From Kutzneria sp044547355 (GTDB taxonomy: Bacteria; Actinomycetota; Actinomycetes; Mycobacteriales; Pseudonocardiaceae), in assembly GCF_044547355.1 (NCBI RefSeq), contig NZ_JBIUAG010000011.1:186001-250000 (forward strand): a stretch of DNA of 64,000 bases, read 5' to 3'. Below the pieces are notes generated by a model. It did no database searches, had not been told where the DNA came from, and saw only the letters and a list, made by a program, of their open reading frames with translations. Positions 40,583 through 49,220 of the stretch are shown here, piece by piece; the first letter of the stretch is position 1; every line of letters begins with the position of its first letter. The position numbers and the translations under genes are program-made.

Positions 40583-42940
40583 TCAGTCCTCGTCCGACGA
40601 CGGCGGCTGGTCGCGGCGGCGCGGGGCCCGGCCGGGCGGTTGCACGCTGGGCCGGACGCGGGGCGCGGGCGGAATGGGCAGCTCCTGCGGTGCACCCAGG
40701 CGCACCGTCCGTCCATGGTGGACGATCGTCAGCTCGTCGGGGCCGGCCACCTCGTACCGGGCCGAGCCGGGCGTGATGGTCACCCGCAGCCGCGATTCCC
40801 GTTGCCGCACGGTGAAACGCAGCCGGGACAGGCCCGGCGGCAGCCGTGGCGCGAAGGACAGGTCGCCGCCGTCCTGGCGCAGGCCGCCCAGGCCCATCAC
40901 CAACGCGACCCACGCCCCGGCCAGGGACGCGATGTGCAGGCCGTCGGCGGTGTTGTGCTCCAGGTCGGCGATGTCCATCAGGGCGGCCTCGGCCAGGTAG
41001 TCGTGGGCCAGCTGCAACTGGCCGACCTCGGCGGCCACCACGGCCTGCACGCACGCCGACAGGGAGGAGTCCCGGACGGTGATGCGCTCGTAGTAGTCGA
41101 AGTCGCGCGCCTTCTGCTCGGGCGTGAACTCCTCCGGGCACTGCATGATCGCCAGCACCAGGTCGGCCTGCTTGACCACCTGCTTGCGGTAGATGTCGAA
41201 GTACGGGTGGTGCAGCAGCAGCGGATAGGTCGAGTGCTCGAAGTCCCACACCTGGTGCCGGGTGAAGCCGTCGGACTGCGGGTGCACGCCCAGCGCCGAG
41301 TCGTACGGGATCATCACCGCCTTCGCGGCGTCGTGCCAGGCTGCGGCCTCCTCCTCGTCGACGCCGAGTTCGCGGGCCCGGTCCGGGAACCGGTGCACGT
41401 ACTCGTAGGCGGCGAGCAGGTTCCGCTTGGCCATCAGGTTGGTATAGACGTTGTTGTCGGCGATCGCGCTGTACTCGTCGGGCCCGGTCACGCCGTCGAC
41501 GCAGAACCGGCCCTCGCTGTTGTGGTGCCCCAGCGACCGCCACAGCCGCGCGGTCTGCACCAGCAGCTCGATGCCGGCGGTGGCGGCGAAGTCCTCGTCC
41601 CCGGTCGCGCTCACGTACCGGGTGACGGCGGCGGCGATGGCCGCGTTGAGGTGGAACGCGGCGGTGCCGGCCGGCCAGTAGCCGGAGCACTCCGCGCCGG
41701 TGATGGTCCGCCACGGGAACGCCGAGCCCTCGAAACCCAGCTGCTGGGCCCGTTCCTGGGCCAGCGGCAGCGTGTCCTGCCGCCACCGCAACGCATGCGC
41801 GACCGATTCCGGGTACGTGTAGGTGAGCACCGGCAGCACCAGCATCTCGGTGTCCCAGAAGGCGTGCCCGTCGTAGCCGGGCCCGGTCAGGCCCTTGGCC
41901 GCGATGGCCCGCCGCTCGCCCCGGGCCCCGGCCTGCAACACGTGGAACAGGGCGAACCGGACCGCCTGCTGCACCTCGGCGTCGCCGTCCAGCTCCACGT
42001 CGGCGTCCCGCCAGAAGGCGTCCAGGAACTCCTTCTGCTCGGCCACCAGGCCGTCCCAGCCGGTCTGCTTGGCCGCCGACAGCGCGGCCTCCACCTGGTC
42101 CCGCAGCGCCGGCACGGACCGGGTGCTGGACCAGCCGTAGGCGACGTACTTGGCGAAGCCGAGCTTCTGGCCCGGGGCCAGCAGCGTGCCGACGGTGAAC
42201 CGGCCCAGGTCCGGCTCGACCTCGGTCAGGCAGGGCGGGGCGTCGTCGCCGAACATGATGTGGTCCATCGCCGCCGCCACGCCCAAGCCGCTGTGCTCGA
42301 CCCGGTGCACCAGCACCGCCTTGGAGTCGCCGGCCGCATGCATGACGGCGTTCATCGGCCGCTCCAGCACGGCCGAGGCCCGCGGGTCGTCGTCCTTGGG
42401 CGCTGGCATCTCCTCGTTGGCGATCAGCTCCGACTGGATCACCACCCGCACCGGCTGGCCGACCGCCTCCACCTCGTAGCCGATGGCGGCCACGGCCCGC
42501 TGGGTGAACGAGACGAGGCGGGTGGAGCGGACCTTCACCGCCTTGCCGGCCGGGGACACCCAGTGCAGCTCGCGGGTCAGCAGGCCGGTGCGGAAGTCCA
42601 GCGTGCGCTCGTGGCTGACCAGGGTGCCGTAGCGGACGTCCAGCGGCTCGTCGTCGACCAGCAGCCGAATGGCCTTGCCGTTGGTCACGTTGATGACGGT
42701 CTGACTGGATTCCGGATTGCCGTAGCCGCGTTCGGCGTAGGGCAGCGGCCGGACCTCGTGCACGCCGTTGAGGTAGCTGCCAGGAAGCGAGTGCGGCTCG
42801 CCTTCGTCGAGATTGCCGCGCCAGCCGATGTGGCCGTTGGACAGCGCGAACAGGGACTCGCTCTGCGCCAGCAGATCCAGGTTCAGCGTGCACTCACGCA
42901 GCCGCCAGGGCTCGACCAGGAAGTCGGGATTCGGGATCAC
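40583..42940 (-). CDS. GH65 disaccharide phosphorylase (maltose/trehalose/kojibiose type)
   Basis: A 785-residue cytosolic enzyme that splits an alpha-glucoside with phosphate, giving beta-glucose 1-phosphate. Family landmarks: ESLFALSNGHIGWRGNLDEG at the N terminus, FWDTEMLVLPVLTYTYPE in the barrel, and GPDEYSAIADNNVYTN with the catalytic acid Glu. FEHSTYPLLLHHPYFDIYRKQVVKQADL comes later. Residues about 745-785 are a Pro/Arg-rich tail beyond the usual length. The GTG start overlaps the phosphoglucomutase stop by four bases. That pairing strongly supports a phosphorylase. Which disaccharide is used cannot be read from the sequence. Confidence 0.93.
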   Translation of the reverse strand: MIPNPDFLVEPWRLRECTLNLDLLAQSESLFALSNGHIGWRGNLDEGEPHSLPGSYLNGVHEVRPLPYAERGYGNPESSQTVINVTNGKAIRLLVDDEPLDVRYGTLVSHERTLDFRTGLLTRELHWVSPAGKAVKVRSTRLVSFTQRAVAAIGYEVEAVGQPVRVVIQSELIANEEMPAPKDDDPRASAVLERPMNAVMHAAGDSKAVLVHRVEHSGLGVAAAMDHIMFGDDAPPCLTEVEPDLGRFTVGTLLAPGQKLGFAKYVAYGWSSTRSVPALRDQVEAALSAAKQTGWDGLVAEQKEFLDAFWRDADVELDGDAEVQQAVRFALFHVLQAGARGERRAIAAKGLTGPGYDGHAFWDTEMLVLPVLTYTYPESVAHALRWRQDTLPLAQERAQQLGFEGSAFPWRTITGAECSGYWPAGTAAFHLNAAIAAAVTRYVSATGDEDFAATAGIELLVQTARLWRSLGHHNSEGRFCVDGVTGPDEYSAIADNNVYTNLMAKRNLLAAYEYVHRFPDRARELGVDEEEAAAWHDAAKAVMIPYDSALGVHPQSDGFTRHQVWDFEHSTYPLLLHHPYFDIYRKQVVKQADLVLAIMQCPEEFTPEQKARDFDYYERITVRDSSLSACVQAVVAAEVGQLQLAHDYLAEAALMDIADLEHNTADGLHIASLAGAWVALVMGLGGLRQDGGDLSFAPRLPPGLSRLRFTVRQRESRLRVTITPGSARYEVAGPDELTIVHHGRTVRLGAPQELPIPPAPRVRPSVQPPGRAPRRRDQPPSSDED

Positions 42941-43632
42941 AGCAGGTCCGCCAGATCCTTGACGACGATGTCGGCCCCGTGCTCGCGCAGCGCGTCGGCC
43001 TGGCCGACCCGGTCCACGCCGACCACGAAGCCGAAGTTGCCGGCGCGGCCGGCTTCCACGCCGGCCAGGGCGTCCTCGAACACCACGGCCTGCGAAGGCT
43101 CCACACCCAGTTCCTTGGCCGCGGCCAGGAACGTGTCCGGCGCGGGCTTGCCCTTGAGCCGCCGCACGGCGGCCACGATGCCGTCCACCTGGGCCTGGAA
43201 GTAGCCGTCCAGGCCCGAGGCGGCCAACACCTCGCTCGTGTTGGCGCTGGAGGACACGACCGCGCGGGGGATGCCGGCGGCGATGGCCGCGTCGAGGTAG
43301 CGCACGGTGCCCTGGTAGGCCTCGACGCCGTCCTTGTGGATCAGCTCCTGCACGAGGTCGTTCTTGTGGTCGCCGATGCGGCGGACCAGGTCCTCGTCGT
43401 ACTCGATGCCCCGGGCGGCCAGGAAGGAGCGCACGCCGTCGGCCCGGGGCTTGCCGTCCACGTACTCGTCGTAGTCCACGACCGGGTCGAACGGCTCGTA
43501 GGGATCGCCCCGTGAGGCCAGGAACTCGTCGAAGGCCTGCTGCCACGCCTTCGCGTGCACCACCGCTGTCTTGGTCAACACGCCGTCCATGTCGAACAAC
43601 AGAGCCCTGGTGGACTCCGGGACACCGAGCAT
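42937..43632 (-). CDS. Beta-phosphoglucomutase-type HAD hydrolase
   Basis: A 231-residue HAD-superfamily protein converting beta-glucose 1-phosphate to glucose 6-phosphate via a phospho-Asp. It has the nucleophile motif LLFDMDGVLTKTAVVHAKAW, then AVVSSSANTSEVL (motif II), and KGKPAPDTFLAAAKELGV with FEDALAGVEAGRAGNFGFVVGVD. It is coupled to the GH65 gene, the classical pair. Residues 50-95 form the cap insertion. ATG start; the DUF3040 gene ends four bases upstream. Confidence 0.92.
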   Translation of the reverse strand: MLGVPESTRALLFDMDGVLTKTAVVHAKAWQQAFDEFLASRGDPYEPFDPVVDYDEYVDGKPRADGVRSFLAARGIEYDEDLVRRIGDHKNDLVQELIHKDGVEAYQGTVRYLDAAIAAGIPRAVVSSSANTSEVLAASGLDGYFQAQVDGIVAAVRRLKGKPAPDTFLAAAKELGVEPSQAVVFEDALAGVEAGRAGNFGFVVGVDRVGQADALREHGADIVVKDLADLL

Positions 43633-43636
43633 GGGG

Positions 43637-43900
43637 TCACTCCCGTCGGCTACGCCTGTGGTACCGGTACAGCAGCCCGGTGCACGCCGCGGCCATCACG
43701 AACCCCCAGATGGCCAGCGTGCCGCTCGCGCAGACACAGCCCAGCACGAACAGGGCGAGGCCGAGAATACCCGTGGACAGCACGAGCCACCGGTGTCGAG
43801 CCACCCAGCCCTGGGCCAGTTTCTGTGCTAACAGGGGATCGTCTCTGGTCAGCCGCTGCTCGATCTGCTCCAGCGCACGGCGTTCGTCGTTGCTCAGCAT
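43637..43900 (-). CDS. DUF3040 small membrane protein
   Basis: An 87-residue protein. LSNDERRALEQIEQRLTRDDPLLAQKL is the soluble N terminus typical of DUF3040, followed by two membrane helices (about 36-58 and 60-80) and a basic end. It is widespread in actinobacteria and has no known role. It is the first gene of the phosphoglucomutase/GH65 operon, four bases before the next gene. Confidence 0.9.
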   Translation of the reverse strand: MLSNDERRALEQIEQRLTRDDPLLAQKLAQGWVARHRWLVLSTGILGLALFVLGCVCASGTLAIWGFVMAAACTGLLYRYHRRSRRE

Positions 43901-44044
43901 CGACCGCTCCACTCCAACCCGCCGGTCCGGGCCGCCCGGACCACCCTGTCGGGGATACCGCGTTCCCGACCGGGGGAAACGCCCGACGGTTGAGCGTCGG
44001 CGACCCGTGGTACCCCGACTGTACGACGAGAGGAGCTCGCAGCG

Positions 44045-44611
44045 ATGACCAGCATCGAGCGCACCATCGACGTCCAGGTGCCGGTGCGCACGGCGTACAA
44101 CCAGTGGACCCAGTTCGAGTCGTTCCCGTTCTTCATGGAGGGCGTGGACCGCGTCATCCAGCTCGACGACCGGACCACCCACTGGGAGACCACCGTCGCC
44201 GGCGCGCACCGCGAGTTCGACGCCGAGATCACCGAGCAGCACCCGGACGAGCGGGTCGCCTGGCACACCATCGACGGCCCGTCGCACGGCGGCGTGGTCA
44301 CCTTCCACCGGCTCGACGAGCACTCCACCCGGGTCAGCCTCCAGATGGAGTTCGAGCCCGAGGGCCTGGCCGAGGCGGCCGGCGCGGCGCTGGGCATCGT
44401 CGGCGGCCGGGTCAGCGGCGACCTGCGGCGGTTCAAGGACTACATCGAGGAGCAGGGCCACGAGACCGGCGCCTGGCGGGGCAACATCGACGCGCCCCCG
44501 CAGACGCCGATGCCGCACCCGCCGCCGCCGGAGCACGACCCGGCCGTCGACGACGCGCAGCCGTTCTATCCCGCCCTGCCCGGCCCCGTGACGCCCTGGA
44601 TGCGGCCGTGA
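44045..44611 (+). CDS. SRPBCC (START/Bet v1-like) polyketide-cyclase/dehydrase family protein
   Basis: A 188-residue protein. Residues 1-150 are a Bet v1-like fold (TIDVQVPVRTAYNQWTQFESFPFFMEGV and later VAWHTIDGPSHGGVVTFHRLDEHSTRVSLQMEF). It belongs to the branch often called coenzyme Q-binding or cyclase/dehydrase, mostly of unknown function. Residues 150-188 are a Pro-rich tail. GAGGAG precedes the ATG. It is divergent from the DUF3040 gene (144-bp gap) and overlaps the next short gene by four bases. Confidence 0.85.
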   Translation: MTSIERTIDVQVPVRTAYNQWTQFESFPFFMEGVDRVIQLDDRTTHWETTVAGAHREFDAEITEQHPDERVAWHTIDGPSHGGVVTFHRLDEHSTRVSLQMEFEPEGLAEAAGAALGIVGGRVSGDLRRFKDYIEEQGHETGAWRGNIDAPPQTPMPHPPPPEHDPAVDDAQPFYPALPGPVTPWMRP

Positions 44612-44775
44612 CGATCCCGCAGCCCATGGACCCCGAGCCCCAGCCGGACGAGAACCGACCCATCGGCGACCCCCGGCCGGGGCACGGTTCAGGCCCCGTC
44701 GCCCCCGACGACCCCGACGCCCCGGAGGAACTGGAGGACCCCGTCCCCCTCGACGACCCGGACGACTACCCCTGA
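44608..44775 (+). CDS. Small acidic Pro-rich protein
   Basis: A 55-residue open frame whose GTG overlaps the SRPBCC stop (GTGA). The product is almost entirely Pro, Asp and Glu (PDDPDAPEELEDPVPLDDPDDYP) and is probably disordered. The perfect hairpin at 44821-44875 follows. It might be a genuine coupled gene or a chance frame; the tight overlap and continued codon bias favour a gene. Confidence 0.45.
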   Translation: MTIPQPMDPEPQPDENRPIGDPRPGHGSGPVAPDDPDAPEELEDPVPLDDPDDYP

Positions 44776-44820
44776 TTCCTACCGCCGACTGACGCCATGG
44801 CGCCTTGATCTTGGTGGGGA

Positions 44821-44875
44821 CGCTTGGAAGGGGGCTTTCCTTCACTCGGAGTGAAGGAAAGCCCCCTTCCAAGCG
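44821..44875. terminator. Perfect 26-bp-stem hairpin, bidirectional terminator
   Basis: Arms 44821-44846 and 44850-44875 are fully complementary with a three-base loop. It separates the rightward SRPBCC/acidic protein pair from the leftward histidine kinase gene (stop at 44913). The AAGG/CCTT-rich core resembles the repeat at 8471-8529. Confidence 0.8.
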
Positions 44876-44912
44876 CGAGAGGGGGTGTGAGAGGGGTGCG
44901 CGAGAGGGGGTG

Positions 44913-46130
44913 TTAGGTGGGGAGGGTGAGGCGGATTTGGGTGGGGCCGCCGGCGGGGCTGGTGATCTCCAGGCGGCCGTCGAACACGGCCAGCCGGCGG
45001 CGCAGCCCGGCCAGCCCGCCGCCGGCGGATTCGGCGGCCCCGCCCCGGCCGTCGTCGGCCACGTCGACCACCATCCGGCCGTCCTGCCGCGAGAGGGAGA
45101 TCCGCACCCGTGAGGCGTGGGCGTGCTTGGCGGCGTTGGTCATGAGCTCGGCGACCCCGAAGTAGAGGGCGGCCTCGATCGGGGGATCCAGCCGCGGCTG
45201 GAGATCGGTCGACACGGTGGCGTCGAGCGGGCTGTCCAGGGCCAGCGCCCGCAGGGCGTCGACGAGGCCGCGTTCGTTGAGCACGGGCGGGCTGATCCCC
45301 CGCACCAGGTCACGGAGTTCGGTCAGTGACGCGGCGGCGCCGGCCCTGGCCTCCCGCACCAGCTCGACCGCCTGCACGGGATTGGTCTGCATCAGCTTCT
45401 CGGCGGTGGCCAGGGCCATGCCCAGCGCCACCAGCCGGGCCTGGGCCCCGTCGTGCAGGTCCCGCTCGATCCGCCGGATCTCCGAGGCCTGGTTGACGGT
45501 GAGATCGGCACGCTGGGCCGTCAGCTCGTCGACCCGGTCGGCGAGGGTGGGCCTGGGGGCGGAGCGCAGGAACCGGACGGCCAGCGGCACGGCGAGCCGC
45601 CACATGTACGGGGAACTGCCGACCGTGACGATCACCCCCAACACCGGGTTGACCAGGAACGCCAGCGCGACGCCGCCCAGCGGCACGGCGGTGATCAGCC
45701 CGACCGTGAACGGCGCGATGGCCAGGAATCGCACGTCACGCCAGCCGGCGGGATCGTTGAACCGCTTGCGCCACCACAACTCCCGCCGGGCGTCCCGCTC
45801 GGTTTTCGAGTACGAGTAGCCGTTCCACCAGTAGCCGGTGGCCAGTTGCGTCACGGCGCCGAGCGCCCGGTAGCCCTCGGGCAGCTCGGCCCCCGTCCAG
45901 TCGCCGATCAGCTGCCGGACCGTGCGGCCGACCGGGCGGGCCAGCAGGAACGCGCCGATGACCGCCCACACGAACAGCGCCGTCCACGACCACGGGCTGC
46001 CGCCGATCCAGAGCCACAGCCCGACCGATCCGCCCCAGAGCACCGGCACGACCATGCTCAGCCCGCACAGGACGCACGCCCGCACGAACCCGACGCCGGC
46101 GGACACCACCCACTTCCCCATGGCGTTCAC
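44913..46130 (-). CDS. NarL-type (HisKA_3) sensor histidine kinase, orphan
   Basis: A 405-residue membrane sensor kinase. Four membrane segments lie in residues 1-200 (two near 10-62, two near 140-185). A dimerisation/phosphoacceptor helix follows with the His in RRIERDLHDGAQARLVALGM. The ATPase domain has N-box LMTNAAKHAHASRV and DVADDGRGG. No response regulator is adjacent, which is unusual for this class. Start taken at GTG 46130; an ATG three codons later is equally possible. Confidence 0.85.
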   Translation of the reverse strand: MNAMGKWVVSAGVGFVRACVLCGLSMVVPVLWGGSVGLWLWIGGSPWSWTALFVWAVIGAFLLARPVGRTVRQLIGDWTGAELPEGYRALGAVTQLATGYWWNGYSYSKTERDARRELWWRKRFNDPAGWRDVRFLAIAPFTVGLITAVPLGGVALAFLVNPVLGVIVTVGSSPYMWRLAVPLAVRFLRSAPRPTLADRVDELTAQRADLTVNQASEIRRIERDLHDGAQARLVALGMALATAEKLMQTNPVQAVELVREARAGAAASLTELRDLVRGISPPVLNERGLVDALRALALDSPLDATVSTDLQPRLDPPIEAALYFGVAELMTNAAKHAHASRVRISLSRQDGRMVVDVADDGRGGAAESAGGGLAGLRRRLAVFDGRLEITSPAGGPTQIRLTLPT

Positions 46131-46178
46131 TCTGCATCACCCGATCGGTCCGCGACGGCCGATCGCTAGTGTGCCCCG

Positions 46179-47207
46179 GTGAACAGCCACCGGGGCAATG
46201 CCTTCGACCTGCTGCGCCTGGGCGCGGCCCTGCTGGTGGTGGTCGGCCACTCCTGGGTCCTGACCGGCCACGAGGATCCGCTGACGTTCCTGTCCGGCAC
46301 CAACGCCGGCGACCTCGGCGTCGGGGTGTTCTTCCTGCTCAGCGGCTATCTGGTGTCGTCGAGCTGGCTGAGCGACCCGTCGCTGAAGCGGTTCGCCGCG
46401 CGGCGGGCGCTGCGCATCTACCCGGCGTACGCGCTGGTGGTGCTGGTGCTGACGTTCCTGTTGGGGCCGCTGGTGACGACGTTGCCGGTGGGGGAGTACC
46501 TGCTCAGCGGCGGCGCCTGGCGCTTCCTGCTCGGCAATCTGTCGATCTTCCACGTCCAGTTCGACCTGCCCGGGGTGTTCGCCGGCAACCCGTATCCGGT
46601 CGCGGTCGACGGCTCGCTGTGGACGATCCGGGTCGAGGTGCTCTGTTACGTCGGCGTCGCGGCGCTGGGCCTGCTGGGCTTCCTGCGCTGCCGCTGGATC
46701 CTGGCCACGGTCGCGGCCGCGCTGATGCTGGTGGCCGCGGGTGTCGAGGTGTCCGGCTATCACGGCGTGCTGCTGCCGGGGCTGCTCGACTACCAGGCGG
46801 CGGTGCCGATCGCGTTCTTCGGCGTGGGCATGGCGTACCGGGAGTTCGTCGGCGCCCAGCCGCCGCCCTGGTGGACGCTGCCGGTGACGGCCCTGGTCTG
46901 GGCGGCGCTGTGGGTCACGCCGGCGGCCCCGGTCGGGGCGATTCTGTTCATCGCCGCGCTCACGTACACGATCGCCTTCCGCGCCCCGGCGGCGATTCAG
47001 CGCCCGACCGGCGGCTACGACCTGTCGTACGGCACGTATCTGCTGGCGTTCCCCGTGCAGCAGCTGCTGTCCGGGCTGCCGTCCGCGGCGAATGCGGCCC
47101 TGACGGCGGTGATCGTGCTGGCGCTGGCCGCTGTGAGCTGGCGGTTCGTGGAGCGGCCGGCCCTGCGGCACAAGCCGGCTAGGCCTGTGCCGGCAACGAC
47201 TGGGTGA
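46179..47207 (+). CDS. Acyltransferase-3 family membrane protein
   Basis: A 342-residue integral membrane acyltransferase with about ten helices. The catalytic His region is FDLLRLGAALLVVVGHSWVLTG, followed by GVGVFFLLSGYLVSSSWL and RRALRIYPAYALVV. Such proteins acetylate cell-surface glycans or lipids. TAGTGT at 46167-46172 ends six bases before the GTG, suggesting a leaderless start. The 3-prime end overlaps the convergent XRE regulator by 29 bases. The substrate glycan is unknown. Confidence 0.87.
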   Translation: MNSHRGNAFDLLRLGAALLVVVGHSWVLTGHEDPLTFLSGTNAGDLGVGVFFLLSGYLVSSSWLSDPSLKRFAARRALRIYPAYALVVLVLTFLLGPLVTTLPVGEYLLSGGAWRFLLGNLSIFHVQFDLPGVFAGNPYPVAVDGSLWTIRVEVLCYVGVAALGLLGFLRCRWILATVAAALMLVAAGVEVSGYHGVLLPGLLDYQAAVPIAFFGVGMAYREFVGAQPPPWWTLPVTALVWAALWVTPAAPVGAILFIAALTYTIAFRAPAAIQRPTGGYDLSYGTYLLAFPVQQLLSGLPSAANAALTAVIVLALAAVSWRFVERPALRHKPARPVPATTG

Positions 47208-47991
47208 GCCTGGCCAGCGCCTCGGCGCTGGGTGAGCCGGCCTCGGCGTGGAACACCACCAGGGTCAGCGCGGTGCCGCCGATCGGCAGCTTCTCGCTGT
47301 GCAGCTCCAACGGGCCGGCGACCGGGTGCGCGAACCGGATCGTGTGGCCGGCGCGGGACTTGACGTCGTGCCGGGCCCACAGCTGCCGGAACCGCTCGCT
47401 GCGCTCTGACAGGCAGGCCACCAGTTCCACCAGGTCCGGGTGGTCCAGATCGGCCCCGAACTCGCCCCGGAGGATGGCCACGCCCTCGGCCACGGTGTCG
47501 TCCCAGTCCGGCCGCAGCTCCCGCTCGACCGGGTCCAGGAAAACGCTCCGCAGCAGGTTCACGCCGACCGTGTAGGCCGGAGACAGCACGGCGACGGCCC
47601 GGTTGGCGGCGACCACGGTGGTCAGCCGGTCGACCACGTAGGCCGGGGTCGCCGGCCAGCTGTCGACCAGCTGGAGGATGCTCGCCGGCACCTGCTCGGT
47701 CCGTCTCGGGGCCACCGGCCGGGCCAGTTCGTGCAGGTAGGCGGTGGCCTCGGCGTCCAGCCGCAGCACCGTGGCCAGTGCGTCCAGGACCTGCCCGGAC
47801 GGGCGCTGGTCGCGGCCCTGCTCCAGCCGCATGTAGTAGTCGCTGCTGATGCCGGCCAGCAGGGCCAGCTCCTCCCGGCGCAGCCCCTGCACCCGCCGCC
47901 GGCCGCCGCCCGCGGGCAGGCCGACGTCGGCCGGGCGGATCTGCTCCCGCCGGGCTCGCAGGTAGTCGCCGAGACGGTTGGGCACGGTCAC
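47179..47991 (-). CDS. XRE-family regulator with MmyB-like ligand domain
   Basis: A 270-residue regulator: helix-turn-helix (about 8-80; LRREELALLAGISSDYYMRLEQGRDQRPS) followed by the MmyB-like PAS-type domain (about 100-265). This contains VDSWPATPAYVVDRLTTVVAANRAV and ERFRQLWARHDVKSR. These proteins usually act as local repressors of nearby oxidoreductases. The GTG at 47991 gives the family N terminus. TATAGT at 47998-47993 would place a leaderless start at the second GTG (47985). The stop is inside the acyltransferase gene. Confidence 0.87.
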   Translation of the reverse strand: MTVPNRLGDYLRARREQIRPADVGLPAGGGRRRVQGLRREELALLAGISSDYYMRLEQGRDQRPSGQVLDALATVLRLDAEATAYLHELARPVAPRRTEQVPASILQLVDSWPATPAYVVDRLTTVVAANRAVAVLSPAYTVGVNLLRSVFLDPVERELRPDWDDTVAEGVAILRGEFGADLDHPDLVELVACLSERSERFRQLWARHDVKSRAGHTIRFAHPVAGPLELHSEKLPIGGTALTLVVFHAEAGSPSAEALARLTQSLPAQA

Positions 47992-48005
47992 GACTATACG
48001 AAGCC

Positions 48006-49142
48006 TCAGAAACCGGCGTCGCGATAGGCGCTGAAGTCCAGCGGCGGGGCCACGTCGACCTGGTCGCACTGCGGGGCGTTGGCCCGGGTCTTGGGCCACT
48101 GGGTCAGGTAGAGGATGCGGCGGCCGCTGTCCTTGCTGCCCCGGGCGAAGCCGCCGGCGGCGGCCGGGTCGTTGTAGTACGACTCGCCGATGATCACCGG
48201 CTGGGCGCCGTAGCCCTGCCGGCGCAGCTGCTGGTCGTCGCCGACGAACTGGTTGTACTCGTCGCCGTAGATGTGGATGTCGAACACCGGCGGCGGATTG
48301 TCGCCGTAGACCTTGGCGACGTTGGGGATCTGGCCGGGATCGTTGCTGTTGACCGAGAATCCCACGGTGTCGTCGCGGCCGTACTTGGCGGTGTAGGCCT
48401 GCCACAGCTGCTGGTCGTAGCGCACCACCAGGCTCTGGCCGGTGGACGGGGTCAGCTCGTTGCCCAGGTCGATACGGTACGGCAGGTTGGCCGCCGTCAC
48501 GACGTCGTGCACTTTCTGCACGAGTTGCCAGTTCTCCTCGTACAGGCTCTGCTGCCAGCTGCGCCACCCGCTGGGGCTGTTGGCGAAGATGGGGTTGAAG
48601 GCCACCGTCACCTCGGCGAAGCCGGCCGCCTTCACCGCTTTGAGCAGGCCGCCGAGGTTGGTCAGGTCGGACTCGGACAGCGTGCCGCCGGTGGAGTCCA
48701 TCACCGCGCCGGAGGGGGCCGCGCCGTGGGCGTGGAACACGCCGATGGTCAGCCGGTCCTGGCCGGCCGACCGCATCCGGCCCAGCTGGTAGGAGATCAG
48801 GTCCGGCGCCTTGGAGAAGCCGCTGATGACGTTGTACGGCTCGCGATAGCAGCCGTTGAGGTAGTAGAAGTCGTAGTTGGAGCCGCCGGCGACCGGGGCC
48901 GGCGGGCCGGGACTCACCGTGGGCGACGGGGTTGCGGTCGGCTCGGGCGCGGGGCCCGGGGAGGCCGTCGTCGGCGGCGCGGGGTCGGTCGGCGCCGGGG
49001 CGGTGGTGGCGGTCGTGGTGGGGTCCGCCGGCAGCGGCGCGGCGACACTGGGCGGGACCTGGTCGGCGCCGGCCCGGACGACTGGGACCGCCACCGTCAC
49101 CACCAGCAGCGTGGCCAGGGACAGGATGCGGCCGATTCGCAT
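48006..49142 (-). CDS. Secreted TIM-barrel glycosidase-like protein of unknown family
   Basis: A 378-residue exported protein. Signal peptide 1-26, then a Pro/Thr/Ala-rich linker (27-85), then a catalytic-type domain. IGVFHAHG, NPIFANSPSGWRSW, YRIDLGNELTP and QPVIIGESYYND place two Glu residues at strand ends in a way typical of clan GH-A glycosidases (acid/base and nucleophile). I cannot assign a GH family. GGAGG precedes the ATG. It lies 14 bases upstream of the XRE gene on the same strand. Confidence 0.65.
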   Translation of the reverse strand: MRIGRILSLATLLVVTVAVPVVRAGADQVPPSVAAPLPADPTTTATTAPAPTDPAPPTTASPGPAPEPTATPSPTVSPGPPAPVAGGSNYDFYYLNGCYREPYNVISGFSKAPDLISYQLGRMRSAGQDRLTIGVFHAHGAAPSGAVMDSTGGTLSESDLTNLGGLLKAVKAAGFAEVTVAFNPIFANSPSGWRSWQQSLYEENWQLVQKVHDVVTAANLPYRIDLGNELTPSTGQSLVVRYDQQLWQAYTAKYGRDDTVGFSVNSNDPGQIPNVAKVYGDNPPPVFDIHIYGDEYNQFVGDDQQLRRQGYGAQPVIIGESYYNDPAAAGGFARGSKDSGRRILYLTQWPKTRANAPQCDQVDVAPPLDFSAYRDAGF

Positions 49143-49220
49143 GGGCGACCTCCTCCGCGGGGATCACCAGCGTCGCACCACCGTCCGAATTGGACCGGGG
49201 AGCGCCGGTCCATTCCACCC

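Noticed and set aside
40640..43204. 854-codon open frame on the plus strand opposite GH65 and the phosphoglucomutase
   Set aside because: Antisense shadow of two well-supported genes, low-complexity product without start signals.
44913..46130. Complete two-component system
   Set aside because: Only the kinase is present; the neighbours are an acyltransferase on one side and an acidic small frame on the other, with no response regulator.
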